Positions 11,410 through 20,302 of a stretch of 64,000 nucleotides of DNA are shown piece after piece (position 1 is the stretch's first letter; each line of letters opens with the position of its first letter). The stretch lies in contig NZ_RBXJ01000001.1 in NCBI RefSeq assembly GCF_003635115.1, positions 124,001-188,000 on the forward strand, in the 5' to 3' direction. The stretch is from Microbacterium sp. AG1240 (GTDB taxonomy: Bacteria; Actinomycetota; Actinomycetes; Actinomycetales; Microbacteriaceae). The position numbers were made by a program, and so were the translations under genes. The notes beneath the pieces were generated by a model that saw nothing but the letters and a program-made list of their open reading frames with translations, was not told the origin of the DNA and searched no databases.

Positions 11410-12240
11410 ATGCAGATCATCAAGAAGGTGCTGAACTCCAGCGTCGTGCTCGTCGAGGACGAGCGCGGGGTGGAGCGCGTGCTGCTCGGCAAGGGCATCG
11501 GATTCGGCGCGAAGCCCGGCGATGCCGTCGCGCCCGAGGACACCGATCGGGTCTTCGTCGCCCTGGAGGACGCCGATCAGCGAAACCTCGTCGAGCTGAT
11601 GGCGCAGATCCCCGCGGAGTTCGTCGACCTGACCAGGTCGATCGTGGTCGCCGCCGAGGAGGCCGGGCTCGAACTCGACCCCCACATCTACCTCACGCTC
11701 ACCGATCACCTGCATTTCGCCGTGGATCGGCAGCGCCGGGGGCTGGTCGTCTCCAACCGGCTGGCGTGGGAGATGCGGACGGTCTACCCCCGCGAGTACG
11801 AACTCGGCGTGCGCGGACTCGGGATGCTGCGCGCCCGCATCGGGGAGGAGCTTCCGGAGGACGAGGCGGCGAACATCGCCTTCCACCTCGTCAATGCCGA
11901 GGTGGGCCGGCCCGGCGTCGATTCGATGCACGTCGTCCAGCTGATCTCGTCGATCACCACCATCGTCACCCACGCGGGAGGCGCCAGCGTGAGTCGCGAC
12001 GACCTGCACGGATCGCGGTTCCTCGTGCACCTGCAGTTCTTCGCGGAGCGGCTCTTCGCGGGGTCGCTGGCGGTGTCGGAGGACGACTTCCTGTACACGA
12101 GCATGAGTGCCCGGTACCCGCGAGCGGTCGCCACGGCCGAGCGTGTGCGCTCGTTCGTCGAGCAGGAGCACGATCTGCGCATCCCGAACGAGGAGGTCGC
12201 CTACTTGGCCCTCCACATCGCCCGCGCCGTCCCGGAGTGA
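11410..12240 (+). CDS. bglG: BglG/LicT-family transcriptional antiterminator
   Basis: 276 residues from the ATG at 11410 (GGAG six bases upstream), which gives the family's conserved first residues MQIIKKVLNSSVVLV of the RNA-binding CAT domain (1-55). A GTG at 11362 overlapping the preceding stop is in frame and would add 16 residues; translation may couple there, but the CAT domain normally begins at the chosen Met. PRD1 (about 65-165; HIYLTLTDHLHF) and PRD2 (about 175-275; FLVHLQFFAERLF, EVAYLALHIARA) hold the regulatory histidines phosphorylated by HPr/EIIB. Dimers bind the RAT at 7895-7926 and prevent termination when substrate is present. Confidence 0.92.
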   Translation: MQIIKKVLNSSVVLVEDERGVERVLLGKGIGFGAKPGDAVAPEDTDRVFVALEDADQRNLVELMAQIPAEFVDLTRSIVVAAEEAGLELDPHIYLTLTDHLHFAVDRQRRGLVVSNRLAWEMRTVYPREYELGVRGLGMLRARIGEELPEDEAANIAFHLVNAEVGRPGVDSMHVVQLISSITTIVTHAGGASVSRDDLHGSRFLVHLQFFAERLFAGSLAVSEDDFLYTSMSARYPRAVATAERVRSFVEQEHDLRIPNEEVAYLALHIARAVPE

Positions 12241-12266
12241 CGGCGCCTCACGAAAGGTCATCCCCC

Positions 12267-12533
12267 ATGGCACAACGCACCGCAACCATCGCGTCCGCGA
12301 CCGGCCTGCACGCCCGCCCCGCGGCGGTCTTCACCAAGGCCGCGGCCTCATCCGGCCACGCCGTCACCGTGTCGGCGAAGGGCAAGTCCGCCGATGCACG
12401 CAGCATCCTGGCCGTTCTCGGCCTCGGCGTGTCCAGCGGCGACGAGGTGCTGCTCGACGTCGACGGAGCCGAGGCCGAGCGCGTGGCCGACGAGCTGCGC
12501 GCCCTGCTGGAGACCGACCTCGACGCGGCGTGA
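12267..12533 (+). CDS. ptsH: Phosphocarrier protein HPr
   Basis: 88-residue HPr. The active-site histidine is H15 in TGLHARPAA, and Ser46 sits in DARSILAVLGLG, the site phosphorylated by HPr kinase in Firmicutes; whether such a kinase exists here is not visible. HPr receives phosphate from EI and passes it to EIIA and to BglG PRD histidines. Its place as last gene of the bgl operon is unusual, since ptsH commonly sits alone or with ptsI. Start ATG 12267 with AAAGG upstream. Confidence 0.95.
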   Translation: MAQRTATIASATGLHARPAAVFTKAAASSGHAVTVSAKGKSADARSILAVLGLGVSSGDEVLLDVDGAEAERVADELRALLETDLDAA

Positions 12534-12536
12534 ACC

Positions 12537-12581
12537 CGGCGAGGTGTCGCCGTCGTCCCCCGTGCCGGTGACGCCTCGCCG
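12537..12581 (+). terminator. Hairpin after HPr gene (likely operon terminator)
   Basis: Arms CGGCGAGGTGTC (12537-12548) and GACGCCTCGCCG (12570-12581) pair over 12 positions with one U-G; loop about 21 nt. No T tract follows, as often in high-GC actinobacteria. Confidence 0.6.
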
Positions 12582-12623
12582 CCCCCTCCCCGGGCGGCCA
12601 GCCTCCGTGCAGGCGCTCGCCGG

Positions 12624-12629
12624 TACCCT
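12624..12629 (+). promoter_or_regulatory. -10 element TACCCT, leaderless rlmN
   Basis: TACCCT is six bases before the ATG at 12636, predicting a leaderless mRNA. Confidence 0.6.
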
Positions 12630-12635
12630 GGGAAC

Positions 12636-13877
12636 ATGATCGAGCAGCCCCCCGTGCGCACCACGAAGCCCCGTCAGGTGCGCCCGGCCACCGAAGGCTG
12701 GTCGCAGAAGAAGGACGAGACCGGTCGTCCGCTGCTGCAGTTCGCGAGCCCGAAGCGCGGCAAGCCCCCCGTGCACCTCGCCGACCTGACCGCCGACGAG
12801 CGCGTCGCGAAGGTGAAGGAGCTGGGCATGCCCGGGTTCCGCGCGAAGCAGCTCGAGAAGCACTACTTCCAGCACTACACGAGCGACCCCGCGCTCATGA
12901 CCGACCTGCCCGCGGCCGCTCGTGACGAGCTCGTCGCCGGCATGCTGCCGCCGTTGCTGACCGAGGTGAAGCGCCTCGAGACCGACCGCGGCGACACGAT
13001 CAAGTTCCTCTGGAAGCTGCACGACGGCGCCCTCGTCGAGTCGGTGCTCATGCGCTACCCCGGTCGCATCACGCTCTGCGTGTCGTCACAGGCCGGATGC
13101 GGCATGAACTGCCCGTTCTGCGCGACGGGCCAGGCGGGGCTCACCCGAAACATGTCGGCCGCCGAGATCGTCGAGCAGATCGTGCGCGCCAACCGGCTCA
13201 TCGCCGACGGCGGGCTCGGGGGCAAGAAGAAGGACGACCACTCCGCCGATCGCGTCTCGAACATCGTCTTCATGGGCATGGGTGAGCCGCTGGCGAACTA
13301 CGCCCGGGTCATGCAGGCCGTTCGCGTCATGGTCGACAAGGACCACGGCCTCGGCATGAGCGCCCGCGGCATCACGGTCTCGACCGTCGGCCTGGTGCCG
13401 GCGATCACCAAGCTCTCGAACGAAGACATCCCCGTCACGTTCGCGCTCTCGCTCCACGCGCCCGACGACGTGCTGCGCGACGAGCTCATCCCGGTGAACT
13501 CGCGCTGGAAGGTCGACGAGGCGCTCGACGCCGCGCGCGACTACTTCGACAAGACCGGGCGGCGCGTCTCGATCGAGTACGCGCTCATCAAGGACATGAA
13601 CGACCACGCCTGGCGTGCCGACCTCCTCGCCGAGAAGCTCAATGCCCGCGGTCGCGGGTGGGTGCACGTGAACCCGATCCCGTTGAATCCCACGCCCGGT
13701 TCGATCTGGACCGCGTCGGAGGTGCCCGTGCAGAACGAGTTCGTGCGGCGCCTCAACGACGCCGGCATCCCCACGACCCTCCGTGACACCCGCGGCAAGG
13801 AGATCGACGGAGCCTGCGGGCAGCTCGTCGCCACCGAGGACGACCAGGTCGCAGCCTCCGCGACCCCCGTCGCCTGA
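12636..13877 (+). CDS. rlmN: 23S rRNA (adenine(2503)-C(2))-methyltransferase RlmN
   Basis: 413-residue radical-SAM enzyme that methylates C2 of A2503 in 23S rRNA (and A37 of some tRNAs). The [4Fe-4S] cysteines are C155, C159 and C162 in [23 protein letters not shown] and the C-terminal [14 protein letters not shown] motif with its catalytic cysteine are present. The N-terminus is some 40 residues longer than in short homologues, with a basic, proline-rich lead. Housekeeping gene; leaderless start. Confidence 0.95.
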   Translation: MIEQPPVRTTKPRQVRPATEGWSQKKDETGRPLLQFASPKRGKPPVHLADLTADERVAKVKELGMPGFRAKQLEKHYFQHYTSDPALMTDLPAAARDELVAGMLPPLLTEVKRLETDRGDTIKFLWKLHDGALVESVLMRYPGRITLCVSSQAGCGMNCPFCATGQAGLTRNMSAAEIVEQIVRANRLIADGGLGGKKKDDHSADRVSNIVFMGMGEPLANYARVMQAVRVMVDKDHGLGMSARGITVSTVGLVPAITKLSNEDIPVTFALSLHAPDDVLRDELIPVNSRWKVDEALDAARDYFDKTGRRVSIEYALIKDMNDHAWRADLLAEKLNARGRGWVHVNPIPLNPTPGSIWTASEVPVQNEFVRRLNDAGIPTTLRDTRGKEIDGACGQLVATEDDQVAASATPVA

Positions 13878-13888
13878 CCCCTTCTCCG

Positions 13889-14626
13889 ATGCGCACCGCG
13901 GGGGTCGACCTCGCCGCCGAGAGCACGAAGACCGCGCTGGCGGTCGTGGACTGGAGCGGCGCGGATGCTGCGCTGACGCAGCTGTCGGTCGGAGTCTCCG
14001 ACGACGCCATCGTCGACGCGTCCGCCGACGTCGACAAGATCGGCATCGACTGCGCGTTCGGCTGGCCCGACGAGTTCGTGGCGTTCGTCGCGGCACACTC
14101 CGAACCCGCCACGGCGCCGTCCGCCGACGGAGGCATGGACTGGCGGCGCACGCTGGCGTACCGCGAGACCGATCGGGTCGCGCGGCGGATCACCGGGCGG
14201 TGGCCGCTGAGCGTCTCCACCGACCGGCTCGGTCTCACCGCGATGCGGTGCGCGGGGCTGCTCGGCCGGCTGCGCGACGCGGGGCGCGATGTCGATCGCT
14301 CGGGAGCCGGAGACGTCGCCGAGGTCTACCCCGGGGCGAGCCTGCGCCTGTGGGGGTTCGACACGACGGGGTACCGCACGGATCCCCGCGCGCGGGAGCG
14401 ACTTCTCGCCCGGCTGGTCGCGACGGCCCCGTGGCTCGACCTGCGAGGTCACGCCGACGCCCTCGTGCGCTCGGGCGACGCGTTCGACGCCGTCGTGGCG
14501 GCGCTCGCCGCGCGGGGCGCCGCCCTCGACCGGTACGCACGTCCCGAACCCGCGCAGCTGGACCGCGCACGCCGCGAGGGGTGGATCGCGCTGCCGAACG
14601 GCGCGCTCGCCGACCTCGTGCGGTGA
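13889..14626 (+). CDS. DUF429 family protein (RNase H-like fold)
   Basis: 245 residues beginning MRTAGVDLAAESTKTALAVV, the N-terminal beta-strand motif with acidic residue typical of DUF429 predicted nuclease-like proteins; IGIDCAFGWPDEF is the second conserved block. It starts 11 bases after rlmN with no convincing ribosome-binding site, so it may be read through from rlmN. Function unknown in the family. Confidence 0.75.
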   Translation: MRTAGVDLAAESTKTALAVVDWSGADAALTQLSVGVSDDAIVDASADVDKIGIDCAFGWPDEFVAFVAAHSEPATAPSADGGMDWRRTLAYRETDRVARRITGRWPLSVSTDRLGLTAMRCAGLLGRLRDAGRDVDRSGAGDVAEVYPGASLRLWGFDTTGYRTDPRARERLLARLVATAPWLDLRGHADALVRSGDAFDAVVAALAARGAALDRYARPEPAQLDRARREGWIALPNGALADLVR

Positions 14627-14732
14627 CGCGCGGAGGAAATGCCACGAAGGGAGAACGGAACCGCGAGAATCCGTCCTCCGCCGGTGAGATCTCCTTCCCC
14701 CGCCACCGCGAACGGGGTCGGTTCCGCACGTC

Positions 14733-14771
14733 GGATGCTGTGCACCTGCCCGTCGGAGTGGTGCGCAGCAT
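14733..14771. repeat. Inverted repeat built on GGATGCTG upstream of ABC exporter
   Basis: GGATGCTGTGCACC and GGTGCGCAGCATCC face each other across a short spacer, about 25 bp before the ATP-binding gene. Further complementary blocks (GAAGGGAGA / TCTCCTTC) occur between 14645 and 14700, so the whole 168-bp gap can fold. It may be a terminator for the DUF429 gene or an operator; no coding sequence is seen in the gap. Confidence 0.45.
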
Positions 14772-14794
14772 CCGTTCAGGGCATTCTCGAAGGC

Positions 14795-15667
14795 ATGAGC
14801 GAATCCGTCGTCGAGGTGTCCGGCCTCACCAAGACCTACCGCGGGGGGTTCCAGGCGCTCAAGGGCATCAGCTTCGAGATCCATCCAGGCGAGACCTTCG
14901 CGCTGCTCGGCCCGAACGGGGCGGGCAAGAGCACCGCCATCGAGATCCTCGAGGGATACCGTGATCGCAGCGGCGGCACGGTGTCGGTGCTCGGCGTCGA
15001 CCCCCACCACGCCACGCTCGAGTGGAAATCCCGCCTGGGGATCGTGCTGCAGAACACCGGCGAGGCCCCGACCGCCTCGGTGAAGGAGCTGCTCACGCAC
15101 TTCGCGGGTTTCTACCCGCGCGCCCGCCGTGTCGACGAGGTGATCGCCGCGGTCGGTCTGACCGAGAAGGCCAAGACTGCCGTCCGGAAGCTCTCGGGCG
15201 GCCAGCGTCGACGCGTCGACGTCGCGCTCGGCATCATCGGACAGCCCGATCTGCTCTTCCTCGACGAGCCCACGACAGGGTTCGACCCCGAGGCGCGGCG
15301 ACAGTTCTGGGATCTCATCCGGGGGCTCCAGGGGGAGGGCACCACGATCCTCCTCACCACCCATTACCTCGACGAAGCGGCCGAGCTGTCGCAGCGCGCG
15401 GCCATTCTCGTCGGCGGCGAACTCGCCTCGATCGGGCCGATCGACGAGCTCGGCGGGCCCGCGTCACGTGTGCCGGTGGTGCGCTGGCGCCATGACGGCG
15501 TCGTGCACCAGGAGCGCACGTCGAGCCCCGGCGAGTTCGTCGCGCGGCTCGTGGCCGAATCGGGCCGCGAACCCGAGAGTCTCGAGGTGGTGCGCCCGAG
15601 CCTGGAAGACATCTACCTCTCCTTCGTCGATCCGGCGGCCGCGTCGACCGAGGAGGTCGCGGCATGA
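14795..15667 (+). CDS. ABC exporter ATP-binding protein, drug/antibiotic type
   Basis: 290-residue ABC-2 type ATPase. Walker A is GPNGAGKST, signature LSGGQRRR, Walker B LLFLDEPTTGFD, and switch histidine in TTHYLDEA. The C-terminal about 70 residues form the accessory domain of DrrA/CcmA-like exporters. It overlaps the permease gene by 4 nt (ATGA), giving a two-component exporter. The start at 14795 gives MSESVVEVSGLTKTY; no strong ribosome-binding site is seen. Substrate unknown. Confidence 0.9.
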   Translation: MSESVVEVSGLTKTYRGGFQALKGISFEIHPGETFALLGPNGAGKSTAIEILEGYRDRSGGTVSVLGVDPHHATLEWKSRLGIVLQNTGEAPTASVKELLTHFAGFYPRARRVDEVIAAVGLTEKAKTAVRKLSGGQRRRVDVALGIIGQPDLLFLDEPTTGFDPEARRQFWDLIRGLQGEGTTILLTTHYLDEAAELSQRAAILVGGELASIGPIDELGGPASRVPVVRWRHDGVVHQERTSSPGEFVARLVAESGREPESLEVVRPSLEDIYLSFVDPAAASTEEVAA

Positions 15668-16518
15668 GCGCGGCGCTCTCGACGCCGAACCGCTCCGGCG
15701 TCGGCTCGTTCGGAATAGGGCGCACTCTGCGCCTCGGGCTCTCGCGCGTCGCCTACGAGGTGCGCTCGTACTTCCGGCAGGGCGACTCGGTCTTCTTCAC
15801 GTTCCTGTTCCCCGTGCTGTTCCTGCTCATCTTTGCGGTGGCCTTCAGCTCGGCGACCTTCGGGCCGCCCGACGGCGAGATCTCCTCGGCTGCGTACTAC
15901 CTGCCGGGCATGCTCGCCGCCGGTCTCCTCCTCTCGGGTCTGCAGAACCTCGCCATCGACATCGCGATGGAGCGCAGCGACGGGTCGCTCAAGCGTCTGG
16001 GCGGGACGCCGCTGTCACCGGTGTCGTACTTCATGGGCAAGCTCGGCCAGGTGCTCGTCACCGGTTTCCTGCAGGCCGCGCTCCTCATCGCGATCGCCGG
16101 CATCTTCTTCGGTGTCGCGCTGCCGACCGACCCGCAACGGTGGCTGACCTTCGCGTGGGTGTTCCTGCTCGGGGTCACCACCTGCGCGATCCTCGGCATC
16201 GGCCTCAGCGCCCTCCCGCGCACCGGGCGCAGCGCCTCGGCGGTGGTCATCCCGATCGTGCTCGTGCTGCAGTTCATCTCGGGCATCTTCATCCAGTTCT
16301 CGGTGCTGCCGGAGTGGCTGCAGAACGTGGCGAGCATCTTCCCCTTGAAGTGGCTGGCTCAGGGGATGCGATCGGTCTTCCTGCCCGAGGTGTTCGCCGC
16401 CGACGAGCCGGGTGGCACGTGGCAGCACGGACTCACCCTGGGGGTGACGCTCATCTGGCTCGTGGTCGGCCTGATCCTCGTGCGCATCACCTTCCGCTGG
16501 ATCCGCAAGGACAGCTAG
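15664..16518 (+). CDS. ABC-2 type exporter permease
   Basis: 284-residue membrane subunit with about six spans (for example VFFTFLFPVLFLLIFAVAF, LPGMLAAGLLLSGLQNLAID and WLVVGLILVRITF). The SDGSLKRLGGTPLSPVSYF block is the conserved cytosolic region of ABC2_membrane exporters. It partners the ATPase that overlaps it by ATGA. Converges on the FUSC gene with only 4 bases between stops and no clear terminator. Confidence 0.88.
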   Translation: MSAALSTPNRSGVGSFGIGRTLRLGLSRVAYEVRSYFRQGDSVFFTFLFPVLFLLIFAVAFSSATFGPPDGEISSAAYYLPGMLAAGLLLSGLQNLAIDIAMERSDGSLKRLGGTPLSPVSYFMGKLGQVLVTGFLQAALLIAIAGIFFGVALPTDPQRWLTFAWVFLLGVTTCAILGIGLSALPRTGRSASAVVIPIVLVLQFISGIFIQFSVLPEWLQNVASIFPLKWLAQGMRSVFLPEVFAADEPGGTWQHGLTLGVTLIWLVVGLILVRITFRWIRKDS

Positions 16519-16522
16519 AGCC

Positions 16523-17608
16523 TCAGGCCAGCGGGCGGCAGGCGTCGATCATGCGGCGAAGGCTGACTCCCGCCGTCACGGTCTCCGCCAGCTCGGCGAT
16601 GCCGGTGTCGACGGGCTCCAGCGACGCGAGGTAGCCCTCGACCGCCGCGCCGGCGGTCTCGATGAGCGCCGTGGTGTCGCGATCGCCCGGCGCGGTGGCC
16701 ACGACGTCACGGCATGCGCGTACCGCCTCGGCGAGCAGCGCGCGCGCGTCGCCTCGCAGCGGAGCGCCCGCCGGTGGGATGCGGCCGAGGATGTCGGCCA
16801 GGTCGCGCGCGAAGAACGTCACGTGCTCGAGCGCCCGCAGGCGACGCGTGTTCTCCTCCTGGGCGGCCGCCTGGCGGCGGCCCCTCGGGTTGCCCCGCAG
16901 GCTGCGGTCGGCCTCGCGCACCTCGTCGGCGACGGTCAGGAGCATCGTCGACAGCTCGCCCATCGACGCGGCCAGGGCGTCGTGGTCGACGCCTCCTGCG
17001 CTGACGGCGTCGGCCATCTCGTCCAGTCGCGCGGCGAGGGTGTCGCGGAGTTCGCTGAGCCGGCGGGAGGCGTACGGCAGGAACACCGGAGGTGCGATGA
17101 GGACGTTCACCGCGACGCCGACCACGATCCCGAACGCCATCGTGACGAGGTAGGACACCGAGAACTGGTCGGGATCGCCCCTCCCGCCGATCAGCAGCAC
17201 GAACAGCGCCGCCATGACGATCCACTCGCGCCCGGGGCCGAGGGCGCGGGCACCGCCCAGCAGCACCCCGATCGCGACGATGCCGGCGAGGGCGACCGCG
17301 GCCGGTACCCCCGCGGCGTCGAGTCCGACCGCGACGAGACCGAAACCGATGCCGATCGCAAGGCCCAGCACCGTCTGCACGCTCGAGCGCGCAGAATCGG
17401 CCAGCGTCGGATACATGCTCACGACGACCCCGAGCGGTGCGTAGTACGAGTACTCGTCGGCGGCGAACGGGATGAGCGGCGCGAGATACCAGGCCAGGAC
17501 GGCGGCGCCCGCGGTCTTCGCCGCCAGCAGCACGCGCGACGGCGCCACCAGTGTGCGCGCCGCGCGCATCTGCCCGGTCATCCGGGCGCGGGTCGGAGAG
17601 GTGTTCAC
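16523..17608 (-). CDS. FUSC-family membrane protein (aromatic acid exporter-like)
   Basis: 361 residues. Six hydrophobic segments in the N-terminal half (roughly 27-180) are followed by a long soluble C-terminal helical region (about 185-361). The order and the YYAPLGVVVSMYPTLADSAR segment fit the FUSC/ArAE-like exporters that move fusaric acid or other aromatic acids. Start is GTG at 17608, placed six bases after TAGCGT, so probably leaderless. It is divergent from an aldo/keto reductase whose start is leaderless too. Confidence 0.8.
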   Translation of the reverse strand: MNTSPTRARMTGQMRAARTLVAPSRVLLAAKTAGAAVLAWYLAPLIPFAADEYSYYAPLGVVVSMYPTLADSARSSVQTVLGLAIGIGFGLVAVGLDAAGVPAAVALAGIVAIGVLLGGARALGPGREWIVMAALFVLLIGGRGDPDQFSVSYLVTMAFGIVVGVAVNVLIAPPVFLPYASRRLSELRDTLAARLDEMADAVSAGGVDHDALAASMGELSTMLLTVADEVREADRSLRGNPRGRRQAAAQEENTRRLRALEHVTFFARDLADILGRIPPAGAPLRGDARALLAEAVRACRDVVATAPGDRDTTALIETAGAAVEGYLASLEPVDTGIAELAETVTAGVSLRRMIDACRPLA

Positions 17609-17614
17609 CCGGGA

Positions 17615-17620
17615 ACGCTA
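17615..17620 (-). promoter_or_regulatory. -10 element TAGCGT, leaderless FUSC gene
   Basis: On the minus strand TAGCGT, six bases, then GTG at 17608. Confidence 0.6.
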
Positions 17621-17704
17621 CCGACGCTCGCCGGCGAACGGGGGTGGTTGACGCATCCTCTCTTCCCGTCGGCGCAACCCGGAGCCAAGGTTCGCGGACG
17701 ACAG

Positions 17705-17710
17705 TAGCGT
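17705..17710 (+). promoter_or_regulatory. -10 element TAGCGT, leaderless aldo/keto reductase
   Basis: TAGCGT, six bases, then ATG at 17717; the same hexamer is used in the divergent direction 85 bp away. Confidence 0.6.
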
Positions 17711-17716
17711 TGACGC

Positions 17717-18730
17717 ATGGTCAACTATCGCTATCTGGGCAACAGTGGTCTCAAGGTCTCGGAGATCACGTACGGCAACTGGGTGACGCACGCGTCGCAG
17801 GTCGAGGACGACGCCGCCGTCAAGACCGTGCACGCCGCGCTCGACGCCGGGATCACGACGTTCGACACCGCCGACGCCTACGCCAACACCGCCGCCGAGG
17901 TCATCCTCGGGAAGGCGCTCGAGGGGCAGCGACGCGAGTCGCTCGAGATCTTCACGAAGGTGTACTTCCCCACCGGACCGGGCGGACCCAACGACACCGG
18001 CCTGAGCCGCAAGCACATCACCGAGTCGATCAACGGTTCGCTCCAGCGCCTCGGCACCGACTACGTCGATCTCTACCAGGCGCACCGCTTCGACTACGAG
18101 ACACCCCTCGAGGAGACCTTCCAGACGTTCGCCGACCTGGTGCGCCAGGGCAAGGTTCTCTACATCGGCGTCTCGGAGTGGACCGCCGAGCAGCTCCGCG
18201 AGGGTCATGCACTCGCGAAGGAGCTCAACATTCAGCTCATCTCCAACCAGCCCCAGTACTCGATGCTGTGGCGCGTCATCGAAGACAAGGTCGTTCCCGC
18301 GAGCGAGGAGCTCGGCATCTCGCAGATCGTCTGGTCGCCGATGGCGCAGGGCGTGCTCAGCGGCAAGTACCTGCCCGGTCAGCCGGTGCCCGAGGGGTCG
18401 CGCGCGACCGACGAGAAGAGCGGCGCGAACTTCATCAAGCGCTTCCTCGCCGACGACACGCTCACCGCGGTGCAGCGACTGAAGCCCATCGCCGAGCAGG
18501 CGGGCCTGTCGATGCCGCAGATGGCGATCGCCTGGGTGCTGCAGAACCCGAACGTCGCCGCCGCGCTCGTCGGAGCCTCGCGTCCGGAGCAGCTCGCCGA
18601 CACCGTCAAGGCCTCTGGCGTCACCCTCGACGCCGACACGCTCTCCGCGATCGACGAGGCGCTGGGCGGCACGGTCGAGCGCGACGGCCAGAAGACGTAC
18701 GAGACGTCGCCCGCGACCCGAGTGGCCTGA
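17717..18730 (+). CDS. Aldo/keto reductase, Kv-beta (AKR6/YghZ-like) type
   Basis: 337-residue NADPH-dependent aldehyde/ketone reductase. The catalytic tetrad is visible: Asp and Tyr in FDTADAYAN, Lys in IFTKVYFP, His in YQAHRFDY. The segments YGNWVTHASQ and SPMAQGVLSGKYLPG match the potassium-channel beta-subunit-like branch. TIM barrel, cytosolic. Followed after 9 bases by a Nudix gene. Physiological substrate unknown. Confidence 0.9.
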   Translation: MVNYRYLGNSGLKVSEITYGNWVTHASQVEDDAAVKTVHAALDAGITTFDTADAYANTAAEVILGKALEGQRRESLEIFTKVYFPTGPGGPNDTGLSRKHITESINGSLQRLGTDYVDLYQAHRFDYETPLEETFQTFADLVRQGKVLYIGVSEWTAEQLREGHALAKELNIQLISNQPQYSMLWRVIEDKVVPASEELGISQIVWSPMAQGVLSGKYLPGQPVPEGSRATDEKSGANFIKRFLADDTLTAVQRLKPIAEQAGLSMPQMAIAWVLQNPNVAAALVGASRPEQLADTVKASGVTLDADTLSAIDEALGGTVERDGQKTYETSPATRVA

Positions 18731-18739
18731 GGCTCGAGC

Positions 18740-19219
18740 ATGGTGGCGATGAGCGCCGGCATCCTGCTGTACCGCCTCGGCGGCGGCGGGGTGCAGGTGC
18801 TCATCGCCCACATGGGAGGCCCGTTCTGGGCCTCGAAAGATGCCGCCGCCTGGTCGATCCCGAAGGGCGAGTTCGATCCCGACGCCGAGTCGGCGATGGA
18901 TGCTGCGCGCCGCGAGTTCCGCGAAGAGCTCGGCGTCGATGCGCCGTCGGCCGACTACGCCGAGCTGGGCACGTTCGCGTACTCGTCGGGGAAACGCGTC
19001 GTGGTGTTCGTCGCGGACGGCGCGGGCTTCGACGCATCCGGATTCACCTTCGGCGAGTTCGAGATGGAGTGGCCGCCGCGGTCGGGGGAGACCGCGCGGT
19101 TCCCCGAGGTCGACCGGGCCGAGTGGGTCGCGATCGATGATGCGCGCGAGCGCCTCGTGAAGGGCCAGCGGCCGGCCCTCGAGGCGCTCGCGCGGATGGT
19201 CGAGCTCGCCGCCGGGTAG
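18740..19219 (+). CDS. Nudix hydrolase, COG4119-like
   Basis: 159 residues starting near SAGILLYRLG and HMGGPFWASKDAAAWSIPKG, the hallmark of the COG4119 predicted NTP pyrophosphohydrolases. The Nudix box is GEFDPDAESAMDAARREF then REELGV, with one extra residue in the first loop relative to GX5E. Start is either the ATG at 18740 or the one at 18749; ribosome-binding evidence is weak for both. Substrate unknown. Lies just after the aldo/keto reductase and is probably co-transcribed. Confidence 0.85.
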   Translation: MVAMSAGILLYRLGGGGVQVLIAHMGGPFWASKDAAAWSIPKGEFDPDAESAMDAARREFREELGVDAPSADYAELGTFAYSSGKRVVVFVADGAGFDASGFTFGEFEMEWPPRSGETARFPEVDRAEWVAIDDARERLVKGQRPALEALARMVELAAG

Positions 19220-19261
19220 GCCGGGCGCCGCGAGGAGACGCGACGACCGGCCCGAGACCGG

Positions 19262-20239
19262 TCAGGGTCGCAGGAGCACCTTGCCGACGCGGCCCGCTTC
19301 GCCGGAGGCGGTGACGGCCGTCGCGACATCGTCGAACCCGTGGATCGATGCGACGGGAAGCGTCAGCACGCCCGATGACAGATGCCGTGAGAGCTCGCCG
19401 AACAGCTCGGTGCGCGTCGCCGCATCCATGCTCGTCGATACCTTGCTGCCCCAGAAGCCTTTCACCGTGGCCTGCTTGAAGATGACGTCGCCCGAGGCGA
19501 GCTCCATCGTCGGGCTGTCCATCGCGCCGAACGCGACGAGGGTCGCTCCCTCGGCCAGCAGCGAGAGCACGTCGCCGCTCGAGCGGCCGCCGACGGAGTC
19601 GACGCCGGCCACGAGGTCGGCGCCGCCGGTGAGCTCGGCGACGCGCTGCTGCCAGCCGTCGCTGTCGACCGCGACGATGCGCGAGATGCCCTGATCCTCG
19701 AGTTCCTGCACGCCCGACGCGCGGCGCACGAGCCCCACCACGTTGATGCCGCGCGCGGCGCCGATCTGGGCGACCATGCGACCGACGGCTCCGTTCGCGG
19801 CGTTCTGCACGATCCAGTCGCCGGGCTTCAGGTCGAGGAACTCCAGCAGGCTGATCGCGCTGAACGGCATCGACACGAGCTGGGCGGCGGCTTCGTCGGG
19901 GAGGCCGTCGGCGACGGGGACGAGACCCGCCGCGCGCGCGATGAACTGCTCGGCCCAGACCCCGAGAGTGCCGCCGGTGGCGACGCGCTGGCCCACCGTC
20001 AGCGACTCGACCCCGGGGCCCACCTCTTCCACGACGCCGACGGCCTCGGTTCCGGCACGGGCAGGCAGCGCGGGCTTGTAGCCGTAGGTGCCGCGGATCG
20101 TCCAGAGGTCGTGGTTGTGGATGGGGGAGAGCAGAGTGCGGATGCGCACCTCTCCCTCGCCGGGGGCGGGGGTCTCGGCGTCTTCGACCGTGAGCACTGC
20201 CGCCGGGTCGCCGAACTCGTGATGGGTGATCGCGCGCAT
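19262..20239 (-). CDS. Zinc-independent alcohol dehydrogenase/quinone oxidoreductase (MDR family)
   Basis: 325-residue medium-chain reductase lacking the structural zinc cysteines, hence the quinone-oxidoreductase/enoyl-reductase branch. The GroES-like N-terminus (1-125) is followed by a Rossmann domain with NAANGAVGRMVAQIGAARG, the AxxGxxG NADPH motif. GAAGGA-like GGAAGGA sits eight bases before the ATG. It is divergent from a TetR regulator with a palindromic operator between them, so it is probably induced by an electrophile or quinone. Confidence 0.88.
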   Translation of the reverse strand: MRAITHHEFGDPAAVLTVEDAETPAPGEGEVRIRTLLSPIHNHDLWTIRGTYGYKPALPARAGTEAVGVVEEVGPGVESLTVGQRVATGGTLGVWAEQFIARAAGLVPVADGLPDEAAAQLVSMPFSAISLLEFLDLKPGDWIVQNAANGAVGRMVAQIGAARGINVVGLVRRASGVQELEDQGISRIVAVDSDGWQQRVAELTGGADLVAGVDSVGGRSSGDVLSLLAEGATLVAFGAMDSPTMELASGDVIFKQATVKGFWGSKVSTSMDAATRTELFGELSRHLSSGVLTLPVASIHGFDDVATAVTASGEAGRVGKVLLRP

Positions 20240-20270
20240 GGGGATGTCCTTCCGAAATTTTGTAACGATT

Positions 20271-20285
20271 GGTCTAATATAGACC
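20271..20285. promoter_or_regulatory. Palindromic operator between qor-like and tetR genes
   Basis: GGTCTAATATAGACC: 5-bp arms GGTCT/AGACC around AATAT, in the only AT-rich patch nearby. TAATAT/TATATT inside it could be -10 hexamers for either strand. A TetR dimer bound here would block both promoters. Confidence 0.65.
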
Positions 20286-20302
20286 CCGACGGAGGGAATC
20301 CG

